64,000 nt of DNA from Phoronis australis (Eukaryota > Phoronida > Phoronidae): contig NMRA01000093.1 in NCBI GenBank assembly GCA_002633005.1, forward strand, positions 572,102-636,101, in the 5' to 3' direction. Of the stretch, positions 1 to 12,500 are shown piece by piece. The notes beneath the pieces are model-generated. The model did no database searches. It was not told the origin of the DNA and saw nothing but the letters and a program-made list of their open reading frames with translations. How positions within the stretch are numbered: position 1 is the stretch's first letter; each line of letters starts with the position of its first letter. The position numbers were made by a program, and so were the translations under genes.

Positions 1-3000
1 TTGACCAGTCCTACGAGTGGCAGCCAAAAATATAGGCTAAATAAAACAAAAAATGAAAAGCAATTGAAAGAAAGTACTTGACCCAGAAATAATATAAAAA
101 CAAAAATGGTATAAAGTATAGAACCCACTTACTCAAATACTAGAATATGATGCTGTATTGGTAATATGACCATAATCTAAAAACGTTTTGTGTAGGTTTT
201 AGTTGAAAATACATTCTCTGTTCACACGATAAGATCGATGCCGCTTAAACGTTTAAGCAACATTATTATCTGGGAATCTTCTAGCAGTGCAACGTTATTC
301 AGCAATGATCGTGTGTGATGTGTTAAAACATTCCAGCTCAAATGCTTGGCTTTCACGCATGTGACAAATTTTAAAACATTTTAACTAAAACTTTTCTTGC
401 TGAAGCTACTACCGTTAGTTAATGAGTTTTACATATTAAAATGTTTGAAGACTAGCAATAGGTTTCGCACAGCGCATTTAAAATTTAAAGTGTTTTAACT
501 TATATTGCTCTAGCAAAACATTCTTAAGATGGTTGTGTGAATGCAGCACTACATAAACAAAGGGAGATAATGTGGTGTTATGCAGAGACACTAGTCACAT
601 ATTAGAAAAGGCGACTAGATTAGGTACATGCATTCAAAATGTCTGATATTTTTACATGCGCGTGCTGCCCTCTTCAGGTCAGGTAATTAACACTAATTGT
701 TAGGAGGCTCAGTGAACTAGAAGTTGCATTTCTTTCGATGGGTAACTCTTCTGTCTTGATGAACATTTTAATTATTTCAACGCAGTGTTACACAATGACC
801 CAGTTCCATAGCATGTGATTAACAGCTAACTGTGAAAAAACAGCTACATGCAAATAACATCACAGAAATTGTTTGACATAAATTTCATGCACGGTGCAGC
901 TAATTTTGCACAACTCCACAATCTCTCCAAACAATTAAAACTGACAAACAGTTCTAAATAAATTCCTTCATGCACGGTGATGAGACTACAGCACAAGTAA
1001 ACTGTGGTATGTTGACGTGTTCCTCTGTGAGGGGCCTAATGCAAAGCATGATGGGAAGACTAAAGAAAAGACAAAGACCAGGCTCAATGTAACTGAATTA
1101 TTTTCTCAGTGATAATCAGAAAGCACCAGACAAGAGACTGGTAAGAAATATACGAAAGATTTTCCTGAATAGTCCGAAATGAGCAGCGAGTGAAACACCA
1201 AGAGAAATGCTTATTTTTTGAAATATCTCACAAGGTTAAAAAACAATGAAAAGATAAGTTTCCATAAAAGACAGTTGAGCAATGTTAACAATGTCAGACA
1301 AGTGACAATAAACTGACAAAAATCAAGTAAGATTTGAAAAGTACACTCAAGTAAAGACAGCAGCCAAAATGTGACATTTAAAATGTGACTAAGGTAGCCA
1401 AACAAGCAGGAGGAGTGTAGTATATACCCCAAATTTACTCATCACCATGCTGGGATCAGCGCCATCTGCAGGACGCTTAGCAGATCCATCGTTTTTCTAA
1501 AATGGGATAACCAATGAGAAAGTGACTACGACATGAAGACGAAAATCAAATTTGCATAGCGAAGAAAGGATGAACCAGAAGCTACATATCACAGGAACTA
1601 CTAACTTCTTTACCGAGACAAAATCTTAAGGATTTACTGAACAAATGTGATGTGCTTACACCTGAAGTTTGACAAATCATGTCACTGTCCGTTTAAAACT
1701 TCTTTATTTTGCCAGTAGACTAATTCTTTTTATCAAACAGGTAATGAAGAAAAATCTTCATAGACCACAGGATTGAAAGTGACCCAATAAATATCTTACA
1801 CTCTGCCTTTTGTCACCTTGTAATTTACATGTCGTGAGCATTATCCATGACATTGTATGAAGGGAAATGCCAAGAGTATTGCTTAGACATAACTCATTCA
1901 ATAAGCAGTGCTACTGATAATTTCTGACAATAAATCATAGGCCACATATTCTGGTGACATTCTCAGAATATCTAAGTGTCCCGCACAACATGAATACAGA
2001 CCAGACTAAAGTTTCATGAACATATTATATAGTTTCATTATACAGATCATAAAAATAATTCAAACACGTGATAAGCGAAGAGAAATTCAAGCGATATGTG
2101 ATAGGCCTATAGTCCTCTCTCTCTCCGTTTGTGTGTTTGTGTGTTTGCGAGCACTCCATTTCTGCAGCAAAAATGGACAACCTGGTCCCTATCTGATCTT
2201 TGTGTGGAGAGTATGTGAGTGTTGACAGAATTGTTACTAATAACAAATAATAATTCTGTGACAATGCTTGGGCAGTGAAATATCATGCAGCCTCATTGTC
2301 TATGCTCATGTTGCACTGAATTTGTTACCATGGTGATGATGCTGAACCCCTCGGCTGCCACTTTGGCTGGATCAATCTAGCAACACACGTATACAATGTA
2401 CAGCGCAAAACTTTGGAAGTGAGAGAACTAATAGACAACGTACACTTTCAGTTTATTTGAGGTTGATAATAAGTTTAATTTCAAACTCCAATTTTTGTTT
2501 TTAGTGAAAATTTCAAACATCCTTTTGTGTTAATCAAACCGACGGTTTCCTGATTCCCAGAAACCTGTAATGCCAACTGTCAACAGTAACAAAATATTTA
2601 CGTCAATTGATATAGTAACAATAAGTCGTAATACAAGTTACCATCAGCTGGTCCTTCTATTAGCTCCATGTTTCAGAATATTCAGATGATAACCACGTAA
2701 GTTTTCTGTGCACCATGTTATGATAAACAGAGAATTACACAAAATAACACAACCTAGATTTCATGATCTAACTCAAATTTATACTTCAGTTGTTTCATTT
2801 TTGTACAATGTAATAAAGTGTCATTTGCAGGCATTGATTCCACAGAGTCTATCTGAAACACCTTAGGTATTTTGTAATGTAGAATCAAATAATCCCATGG
2901 AGGCACTATCTGCCAATCTGCCAACTTCTATCATTACAGCAAAGGGATTTGATTAAGAGACATCTAAATCCATGCCTTTCGTCTAGCAAGTCTCAAAAGC

Positions 3001-3385
3001 TGTATGTGACGGACGTTCTCTGCCTAGTCAATCTTCTGATTTACTGTCATCTTTTGGCTAAACATGTAATCACAGGTGCAACCCGACAGTATTCTCCATT
3101 TTGAGAGTCATGTGACTAGCTGCAGTGATAGAAGTTGGAGCACGCGCAGATACTCCCGAAGGGATTTGAGGCTACCAAAATACGAGAGGTGTTTCGAATG
3201 TAGTCAGACATGTCAATAACATACACGTCAACGTGCTCAATAAATATGATTCATCCAAAAATATCAGCCAATAAGTAGATCACTGATGGACTTAGCTGCC
3301 AAGAATTGAAAGACAATGGAAACAATTCTGGAAAACCATCATAATCGAGCACTCAGCAGAATGAACACTAAGGCCTCGGACTTAC
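1..3385. other. Intron downstream of exon 28; nothing recognised
   Basis: AT-rich non-coding sequence. The next ferlin block expected (PPQREANIYMVPQ, AIEILAWGLRN) is not present on the minus strand. The few short ORFs lack family motifs. I see no RNA gene or clear mobile element. Confidence 0.6.
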
Positions 3386-3535
3386 CAAGAACAGCTCAAA
3401 CGAGGCCAGAAGCTCTCCGCCATAAACACCATCCTTCTTGATATCGTACCACTGCAGTGCAGGCGTCCTAACGTCTGAAGAGTTCAGTTTAACCAATGGT
3501 TTGGCCCACGCTCGGCCCAGAAAGTCTGCACTACC
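3386..3535 (-). CDS. DYSF/MYOF-like: Ferlin exon 28: end of C2D
   Basis: 150 bp, phase 0 to 0, encoding [18 protein letters not shown] then [10 protein letters not shown] and [12 protein letters not shown]. It matches GADEFMGRCICQP and [12 protein letters not shown] of dysferlin. The acceptor TGCAG at 3536 is chosen over a later AG because it restores [14 protein letters not shown]. Donor TTG|GTAAGT. The next exon (linker to C2E) is not found before position 1. Confidence 0.95.
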
Positions 3536-6500
3536 CTGCACATGAATGAAATCAACCAATTTATAAATAAGATCAAGGAATTTCCGCATCCCAGGTCAAA
3601 CTCTCCTCTTTCATGGAGGCAGAAAAATGCATGGAGTGATTGCCTATTTATGAAAGGCACACTTTTCATTATGGCCACAATTTGAAAATAAAAAGCAGAT
3701 ACTAGGATCAAGGCCATACCTCAAAGAAGCATGGAACGTGATAAACAGACTAAATTGCAATTTTGAAAGTGGTTCTCTGTCACCAAAACAGAATTAAACC
3801 TGCTCACCAGGTATTTTTAGGGTTTGTTTGTAAAGATTTTCAATTTCTGTTTATATCAAAATATTTTCTATCAGTTTCAAATTTCAAAAAAACGATCTCT
3901 CAACTGCTCGCCACTTAATTTGACAAGGAATTCAGAAATGCTATTGGTTTATGTTCAAATGTCATATAACTTAACTTTCATTTTTAGCAGCTCAGCTCAG
4001 TCAGGCAAGATATGATCTGATCAGAGATTAGAGCAAATATCAAACAAAAGAGAGCTGGCCCTCCAACCAGTAAAACAATATTGGCATGGAATGATGAATA
4101 TCAAACTAATTTGAATGCAAGAGCATTTAAAACTGCATAACAGCAGTGCACAGCTGTGGGGCAAGCTCCCCATAGACACACAGCATTGTGGGTAAATACT
4201 ACAAAACCAGAGAGGGCGCTGATGTATCTTGGTAAGCAGCTAATGCAAAAAACTCATGAATCTTCAAACACTACACGATGACATGGGAAACGTTTGGTTA
4301 AATACATAAATTAAAATATCACATTTAAAGGCCGGTATACTCTTTGATGGAAGGAAGTGGCTCAGTTTGAACAGCAATGAAGCAATTCTAAGATATTACT
4401 TCATTTAGAGTGAACTGGAGATTATAAACCTTTTTTTAATGGTAAAAATTGTTCAGTTTGGTAATCTCTAAAATTTGGGACAGTCTCTAAAATTTGGGAC
4501 ATCGAAATTCAAGCCAAAATTCAAATTTAATTTGTGATTTTGAAGGTTGGACATGAAATGGGAATTTCGGCATTCATCCAACTTCTAAAATATCTTACTC
4601 TGTATTTTGTATCCACATAATCTGAACATAAATGGATTTTGCTGTTCAACATCTTCATGTATATGTATAGTGTATAAAATGAAGGCAAATAATCGTTAAA
4701 CATAATTCTTGAATTCGAGATGGTCAGTTTTGTCTATTTATAAAATTTGGTACAAGCCCAGATTTTGAGCCAAGTAATTAAATTTTTAATGCCCAAGCCA
4801 GATGGCATAGGGAATTTTGACAAAAAAACTTGCAAATTGATGGCTGCAGGTGTATCATTGCCCCCATACAACAGTGCACTTCTCAAGTTAAAAGTCAATC
4901 GGAAACCGTCTCTCAAGTGAATTAATGCTAACAGTCTAAATAATCAGTACAGCTATGGATATCTATGCTATCTTCGTTACAACTCAATTCCTTCACGTAC
5001 AAACGCATCATGGTCGAAGATCTCCACAACAATAGACGGCGCAATCTCCGCCACGGACTGCGGTGATCCTGGAATCTCGATCTCCTCAAAGATCAATGTC
5101 TGATCCCAGGTGGGACACAGTGTCTTATCCACCTTCTCTGTGGTGCCGCTAAAGTTAAGGAAGGAGATTCTGGCAAACGGATCTAAAAACGAAGACACAA
5201 CATTCAGAAACAAAAGGTAGAGAGGAAGATACCAACAAAACTGAAGCTGTCGCTGTGGGAGGGCACAGAACAAATCAAACTTGTCTGAAAATGGGAGGAG
5301 TCCATTCTCTCCTTGTTATGCACATATCTACATGAAGATTCACAAAGGGACATGGAAGATAGAGGAAGGTGCAGAATTACCATTTACAGGGGTCTGTCAC
5401 AAATCAATATTTTCTAGGGCCAAATGACATAGTTTATATAATGCTTTATCAGACAGCTTAACAGAGAAAATGCAGTGTTAAGCTCCATAGCTTGAACGTA
5501 CCGGAAAGTCCGTTGCTGTCTCCTGCCAACAAGTCCCTGGCTTGATAGATGTAGGCACGTAGCTGATACTTGTACGATTCTGCAACACAGCAAGACTGAA
5601 CAACAGGGAAGAGAGAACATTTCTCAACTAAAATAGCGTAGAAAATATATCTGAAACTAAATAAGGCGATCCAGATCCTCCCAAGGATACTATTGTTTCA
5701 TGAAATGAAGAATATAAATCGGTAAATAAAACAACAAGAATGGATCCATTCTTGTTGTTTTATTTACCGATTTATATTCAACTAAAATCCGATGCNGGAC
5801 ATTACATACCTTGTGGTAACCACAGAGTTTTTCCTTTACATGTATTTAAAAAATCTTTAATTTTGTGATTTTTTCTGAAAATTTCCTTACAGGAGGAAGT
5901 GAATTACTCCCTATAAGACGTTGCGAGATGGTACTTTTGTTAGGAATTGTTTAAAAGACATTTTTAATGAGCTTTCACGTTCCATGCCTCATTAAGGGGA
6001 AATGTCTGTCGCAACACCCAGACACACCATGGAGGCATTTTTAAATGTTTTTTGTTTCAGTCATGCCTGTGAAATGGAACAAGTGAGCAGAGGTAAATTA
6101 CGTGAAAAAGCACAAAAATATGGGGTAATGAGTCGCACCTGTCAAAAAGCGGAACATTCTAATGCAGGGCAAGCTTCAAAAGGCTAGTATGACTTGAGCA
6201 CATTACGGCGTTCTGCCGTTGAGTGACTTTTCCAGATGTAAGGGGTTCTGCGCATGTGATAACATCTGGCTCCTTTGATTACTGCCAAGCATAGTCTTTT
6301 GTCCCGCAGGACAACATTCAGGCCAATTATCTCCCAGGCTTCAAAGGGTTACTGAAACCTGGCAGAACTACTTTTGACACCCGGTAGATGTTTTCATCAA
6401 CAACAATGCGTTGGTAGTAGCCTACGTTTGGACAGAACAGATTGTCTCAACTTCCCTTGTGGTTGGGAACTTTTGGTCATTCAAAATTTAAACAGATTAA

Positions 6501-9500
6501 CATTTCACAAGGAATTCAGAAATGCTATAGGTTTATGTTCAAATATCATATAACTTAACTTTCATTTTTAGCAGTACAGCCCAGTCAGGCAAGATATGAT
6601 CTGATCGGAGATTAGAGCAATTATCAAACAAAAGAGAGCTGGCAATCCAACCATAAATGTCAGAATGGAGTTAATCAGTCTTGTAAGATATTGGCCATAG
6701 GGGTCATCTTCCCAACTTGTTGTTAGGTTATAGAAACGAACAAGTTGGGAGTAACGGGAAAACGCTGTAATGAGTCAGACAAGGGAAAGACAACATATTA
6801 ACACTCCCTCAGTTTTCAAATTGCAACTCACTAGCGACAGTAAATCATTATTGGCATGGAATGATAAATATCAAACTAATTTCAATGCAAGAGCATTGAA
6901 ACTGCATAACAGCAGTGCACAGCTGTAGGGCAAGTTCCCCATAGACACACAGCATTGTGGGTAAATACTACAAAATCAGAGAGGGCGCTGATGTATTTTG
7001 GTTAGCAGCTAATGCAAAAAACTTATGAATCTTCAAACACTACACGATGACATGGGAAACGTTTGGCTACATAAATTAAAATATCACATTTAAAGGCCGG
7101 GATACTCTTTAATGGAGAAAGTGGCTCAGTTTGAACAGCAATAAAGCAATTCTGCATCAGCAACATTGCTTGAAATCGATACTCCAAGTACCCCACTGAG
7201 ATATTACTTCATTTAGAGTGAACTGGAGATTATAAACCTTCTATTTAATGGTAAAAATTCTTCAGTTTGGTACAGTCTCTAAAATTTGGGAGTCTCTAAA
7301 ATTTGGGCCAAAATTCAAATTTAATTTGTGATTCTGAAGATTGGACATGAAATGGGAATTTTGGCATTCATCCAACTTCTAAAATATCTTACTCTTTATT
7401 TTGTATCCACATAATCTGAAAATAAATAGATTTTGCTGTATACGCATAGCATATAAAATGAAGGCAAATAATTCTTGAATTTGACATGGTCAGCTTTGTC
7501 TATTTCTAAAATTTGGTACAAGCCCAGATTTTGAGCCAAATAATTAAATTTTCAATGCCCAAGCCAGATGGCATAGGGAATTCTGACAAAAAACTTGCAA
7601 ATGGATGGCTGCAGGTGTATCATTGCCCCCATACAACAGTGCACTTCTCAAGTTAAAAGTCAATCGGAAAACCGTCTCTCAAGTGAATTAATGCTAACAG
7701 TCTAAATAATCAGTACAGCTATGGATATCTATGCTATCTTCGTTACAACTAAATTCCTTCACGTACAAACGCATCATGGTCGAAGATCTCCACAACAATA
7801 GACGGCGCAATCTCCGCCACGGACTGCGGTGATCCTGGAATCTCGATCTCCTCAAAGATCAATGTCTGATCCCAGGTGGGACACAGTGTCTTATCCACCT
7901 TCTCTGTGGTGCCGCTAAAGTTAAGGAAGGAGATTCTGGCAAACGGATCTAAAAACGAAGACACAACATTCAGAAACAAAAGGTAGAGAGGAAGATACCA
8001 ACAAAACTGAAGCTGTCGCTGTGGGAGGGCACAGAACAAATCAAACTTGTCTGAAAATGGGAGGAGTCCATTCTCTCCTTGTTATGCACATATCTACATG
8101 AAGATTCACAAAGGGACATGGAAGATAGAGGAAGGTGCAGAATTACCATTTACAGGGGTCTGTCACAAATCAATATTTTCTAGGGCCAAATGACATAGTT
8201 TATATAATGCTTTATCAGACAGCTTAACAGAGAAAATGCAGTGTTAAGCTCCATAGCTTGAACGTACCGGAAAGTCCGTTGCTGTCTCCTGCCAACAAGT
8301 CCCTGGCTTGATAGATGTAGGCACGTAGCTGATACTTGTACGATTCTGCAACACAGCAAGACTGCACAACAGGGAAGAGAGAACATTTCTCAACTAAAAT
8401 AGCGTAGAAAATATATCTGAAACTAAATAAGGCGATCCAGATCCTCCCAAGGATACTATTGTTTCATGAAATGAAGAATACAAAATCGGTAAATAAAACA
8501 ACAAGAATGGATCCATTCTTGTTGTTTTATTTACCGATTTATATTCAACTAAAATCCGATGCTTCGGGTCTTCAAACACTAGAAAGCTTTAAATAAAATC
8601 AAGTTGTAAAAATCAAAAAGTCTATTTTTGATACTCCTCATGCAAACAATTCTCCACAACATTTTGAAGAGCATTCCATAACGCATAGCATTTAGATGTT
8701 TGATTTGATCTGATCAGCCATTTCTGAGATACAGTGTTCTGAAGACGGCCAAATTTGGACACGTTTCCAGGGTTCTACACAAACCCAAGGAGCTAAAGTC
8801 TTACTTTTAAATGTAAGGAACATTCTTGGTGCAGTAAGCGACGTTTTGTACTTGTCTTCATCTTTTCCATCGGTCTGAAATAATGCACAAGAGAGTGAAA
8901 TCTCAGGCAATCTTTCACATTTTGAGATATCCACAAATTGCGGGGCCCACATCCACCAAATTCCCCCCTTCCCCCCCGAGATTCGAGTTGTAAATGGACA
9001 ATATTCAAGCAAATCTTGAGCAGTCTCATAATATTCCATACTGAAGGATTCCGTTACCATGGAGTAGGATCCTATCATGGTAAGGAATATTGGGACACAG
9101 ATTTTACATTGAGTAACAGGCCTTAAATACAAGAAGCGCAAAACTGAAACAACCACAGTGCTTTGCTGGGCAGTAATTGATAATAAAGAAATTATACGCA
9201 GAGCTGAGACGGCTCGAAACAGACCACCCGAAAATCAGTGATAAAATCTATGCCACTGTAACCTAGACTTTAGTTCCTATTTCAAGGACAAATTTTTAAG
9301 GACATTATTTCTACATTAAAATGCATCATACAATTAGAGATTGGTAACAAATGATGCATAATACAAGAAAAACAGAAATGAAGAATAGTAGTGGATGTTT
9401 GTGTGGATGAACATTTTCCACACAAAGTGTTGATTTTACTAAGGAAAAGAATGAAAGACTCGAGCATGTTCAAAAATAAAAGAACTACACTTTTTTACAT

Positions 9501-12500
9501 TAAACATACAATGCACACAACATGTGACTAAGTATCATATAACAACATTTGGTAAAGAGTTAATAATTCAATTACTGAAAAATGAGCCAGACAATATACG
9601 TGCAAGCAATGATAATGTATAATTGTGGCGATGTCATTTTCAAAAACTTATGCAATATAAATACTTGCAAATTCAAGGCCTTATTTCAATAAATGAAGCA
9701 GGCTTGGCAATGTTTATGGACAGCCAGCAAAGGCGCAATGTGACTGACTTGAAACAACTCAAATACACCTAAAGTAGGTTTATGAAACATGTAACAAACA
9801 TAATAAACAGAATGTACTATTTTTATAACAACGGTGACAGCAAAAAGCAATCAAAGTGTGTCAGAAATGAACTGAACACAACATCAAGTCGTGGTATACA
9901 ACAATTCCAGATACCTCGCTGAAAAACGACCAATTTGTTGAAGTTTCTTTTATCTGAAAAGTTTATGATTATTACATAACAGTGTTTATCAAATTCAAAT
10001 TAAATGGGTGCCTTTAAATCAGAACACAATACATTTCCAGCTGCAACAAATCAAAGAAATGGTGCAGTGCGGAACTCTTCTAAAACAGTGTTTTTAGCAT
10101 AAGGGTTCCCCTCCATCAAACAGTAACACAGTGTGCAAAGAAACAAGTATTGTGACTCAAGTTGCTGATGGTTTTTAGCTGCCAATATTGCACGAACAAT
10201 AAACATGATTTCCTTAGAAGCAGACAGATGGCACACAATATTAAAAGGATTTAAAACCCTGTTTTGATGATTTCCACCAATCCTCATTTTGTCACCTGCT
10301 AATGCATCATTGGCGTCAATCTTCCAAGTTAAAGGCAGGAATCAACTAAAAACTCATACTTCCTACGTCACAGATTGGACGTTATGGTTCTTGGTGGGTG
10401 GTCTTTTCCCACAGATGCCGTGTAATTTGCTAAAAGTGTAGATATCGCTAGCAGACTTTGACAGGAGTTTTCAAATTTTCCTCAAAACTGTTGATGGTTG
10501 TCTATGATTACAGAGCATTATTTTGTTTCAGAAAACTGGAGGGAAAGTTGTAATCTGTTGATAGGCCAAAACTGGAGGGAAAGTTGTAATCTGTTGATAG
10601 GCCAAAACTGGAGGGAAAGTTGTAATCTGTTGATAAGCCAAAACTTGGTTTGATATCCTTTTAGGACGCTTCTTCAATGGTACCTCGCAGACGCAATTCT
10701 TCAAACTAGTTGTTGGTGAAGAATACCAAACGTCTGCTACTACTGGGAAGTCAAAAGTCCAGCACCCATTTACGTACTAAAGCCAACGTGGTGTGTCACC
10801 TTGACGACATAAATGGCCAGACTGCCAGATACAGTGAACCAAGGTTACTGGAGGGTAAGAACTACTTTATTGACATCAAATGGCAACACAAGAGGAAGAA
10901 TCACAACCAGAGGACAAATTAAATTGAATTGTCCACCAAAAATGTCTGCCATCTGTCTGCTCTCCAAGCTACCATGATGGTTAATGTAAATGAATTCTAA
11001 TACAGGTTACAATATGGTGATCATTGTTAGATCTGTGTATGCTACAGATAAGGTCATCATAAAATGTGCAACGAGTTTCTGCTGGAAAAAGTTACCATTC
11101 ACCAACGTGTTACAAAGTTACCATCTACTTCCATTTCCCCCAAAACAGTATCTAGTAGAACATAACCATAACTACAAACTCTAGTCTAACTATTGCACAA
11201 AATGAGAGATGCTGCTATTCTAAATATTAACAAAATAATGAGATCTAAAAATCAACTCCACGAGGAAAACTTCTTCAAACTGTCGCTCTTCAAGCATGTG
11301 GCCACGAAAATGATGACATCATTCAAATGAATCAAAATGGTTGAAGAAGATGGTAAATGTTTGAGTGACAATCTGTTGATGTGTACAACTATGAGTCATC
11401 CACATACCAACAGAATGCACAGAGGTTTGTATTTGTTGGCGAGATATTCCTCAACACTAAGCCTTTGTGTAACAGGTACCCACATCATCACTCTGAGGAG
11501 TCAAGTAGCCATGTGCTACTGAATGATCACGTGCTCCTGACCGGTTAAATTTTCGCTGGCACGATTTGATCCTGGCAAGGTGCAAAGTACTTCTGGAGAG
11601 CTATTGACGAAGACATAACAGTGAAAAGTTCTTGTGCACGCGTTAGTCCAACATTACGTGAAAAACCTGTTTTTTGTTATTTTTTGGTCCTGCATGTGAA
11701 AATAATGTTCTGGACTTTCTTTCAGTTCTTGCACAGGAAACAAGAGTTTTGAAACTTGGCTTTCCATAATAGAGAGTGACAGAAAACGGCCTAATTTCAA
11801 AAGCACTTAATCTTTACTCTCGAACAAATGTCACAGCTTAGCATCCATGATCAGTGAAAAGTGACTTGGAACTTAAGACAGCTCCACACTACAACTTCTG
11901 AAGATAATAATAATCTCACGTGACTGTGGAAATGTCAAAGCCTCTGAGAATATGCACGCAATTGATAGTTACTAAGATAATTTCTATAAATAATCCTTAG
12001 ACTTCAATAATTTCATAACTAAACATTTTCAGCAATTTATGAAGTGGGAGTTTGAAACCAAATTTCTGTTTTTAGTCTCGATTCACTTTCATGAAACAGA
12101 CCCATGACTACAGACGCCATTTTGTGAAAATTACTGTGACAGAAGCTTGCGCCTATTCACAAAGTTGAAGAAAAATGCTTTTAAAAGGTTTTGCAGGACC
12201 AAATTGACAAGCTTGTGCATTTAGTCAATTATTTATAAAACTACAAAAACGCTGTTACAGTCGTTTCCAGCTTTTGAGTTTTTTACAAAAATCATAAACG
12301 TTATTATATTTCTAATAGACCCATGTGTAAAAGTGGAGCATTGTAATGGTGTTTTGAAGAACTGTGCACGAAGAATAGTATATGAAAGTTTCGTATGATT
12401 CTGATTTTCTGTTTGTGATGTATGACTGTCTGACACTAGCTTAGTTTGTGATATATGACTGCCTGACATTAGCTTAGTTTGTGATATATGACTGCCTGAC

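Larger units (their letters stand above)
3924..5795. repeat. Duplicated block, copy 1 (ends at N gap)
   Basis: Matches 6508-8562 in the same orientation. The two are almost identical around the C2D exons (about 5000-5700) and differ by substitutions and indels elsewhere. The match stops exactly before the single N at 5796. Confidence 0.9.
6508..8562. repeat. Duplicated block, copy 2
   Basis: Counterpart of 3924-5795. It carries about 190 extra bp near 6654-6850 and about 45 extra bp near 7156-7197. It runs on past 8562 into sequence continuous with exon 25, so it is the better-anchored copy. Confidence 0.9.
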
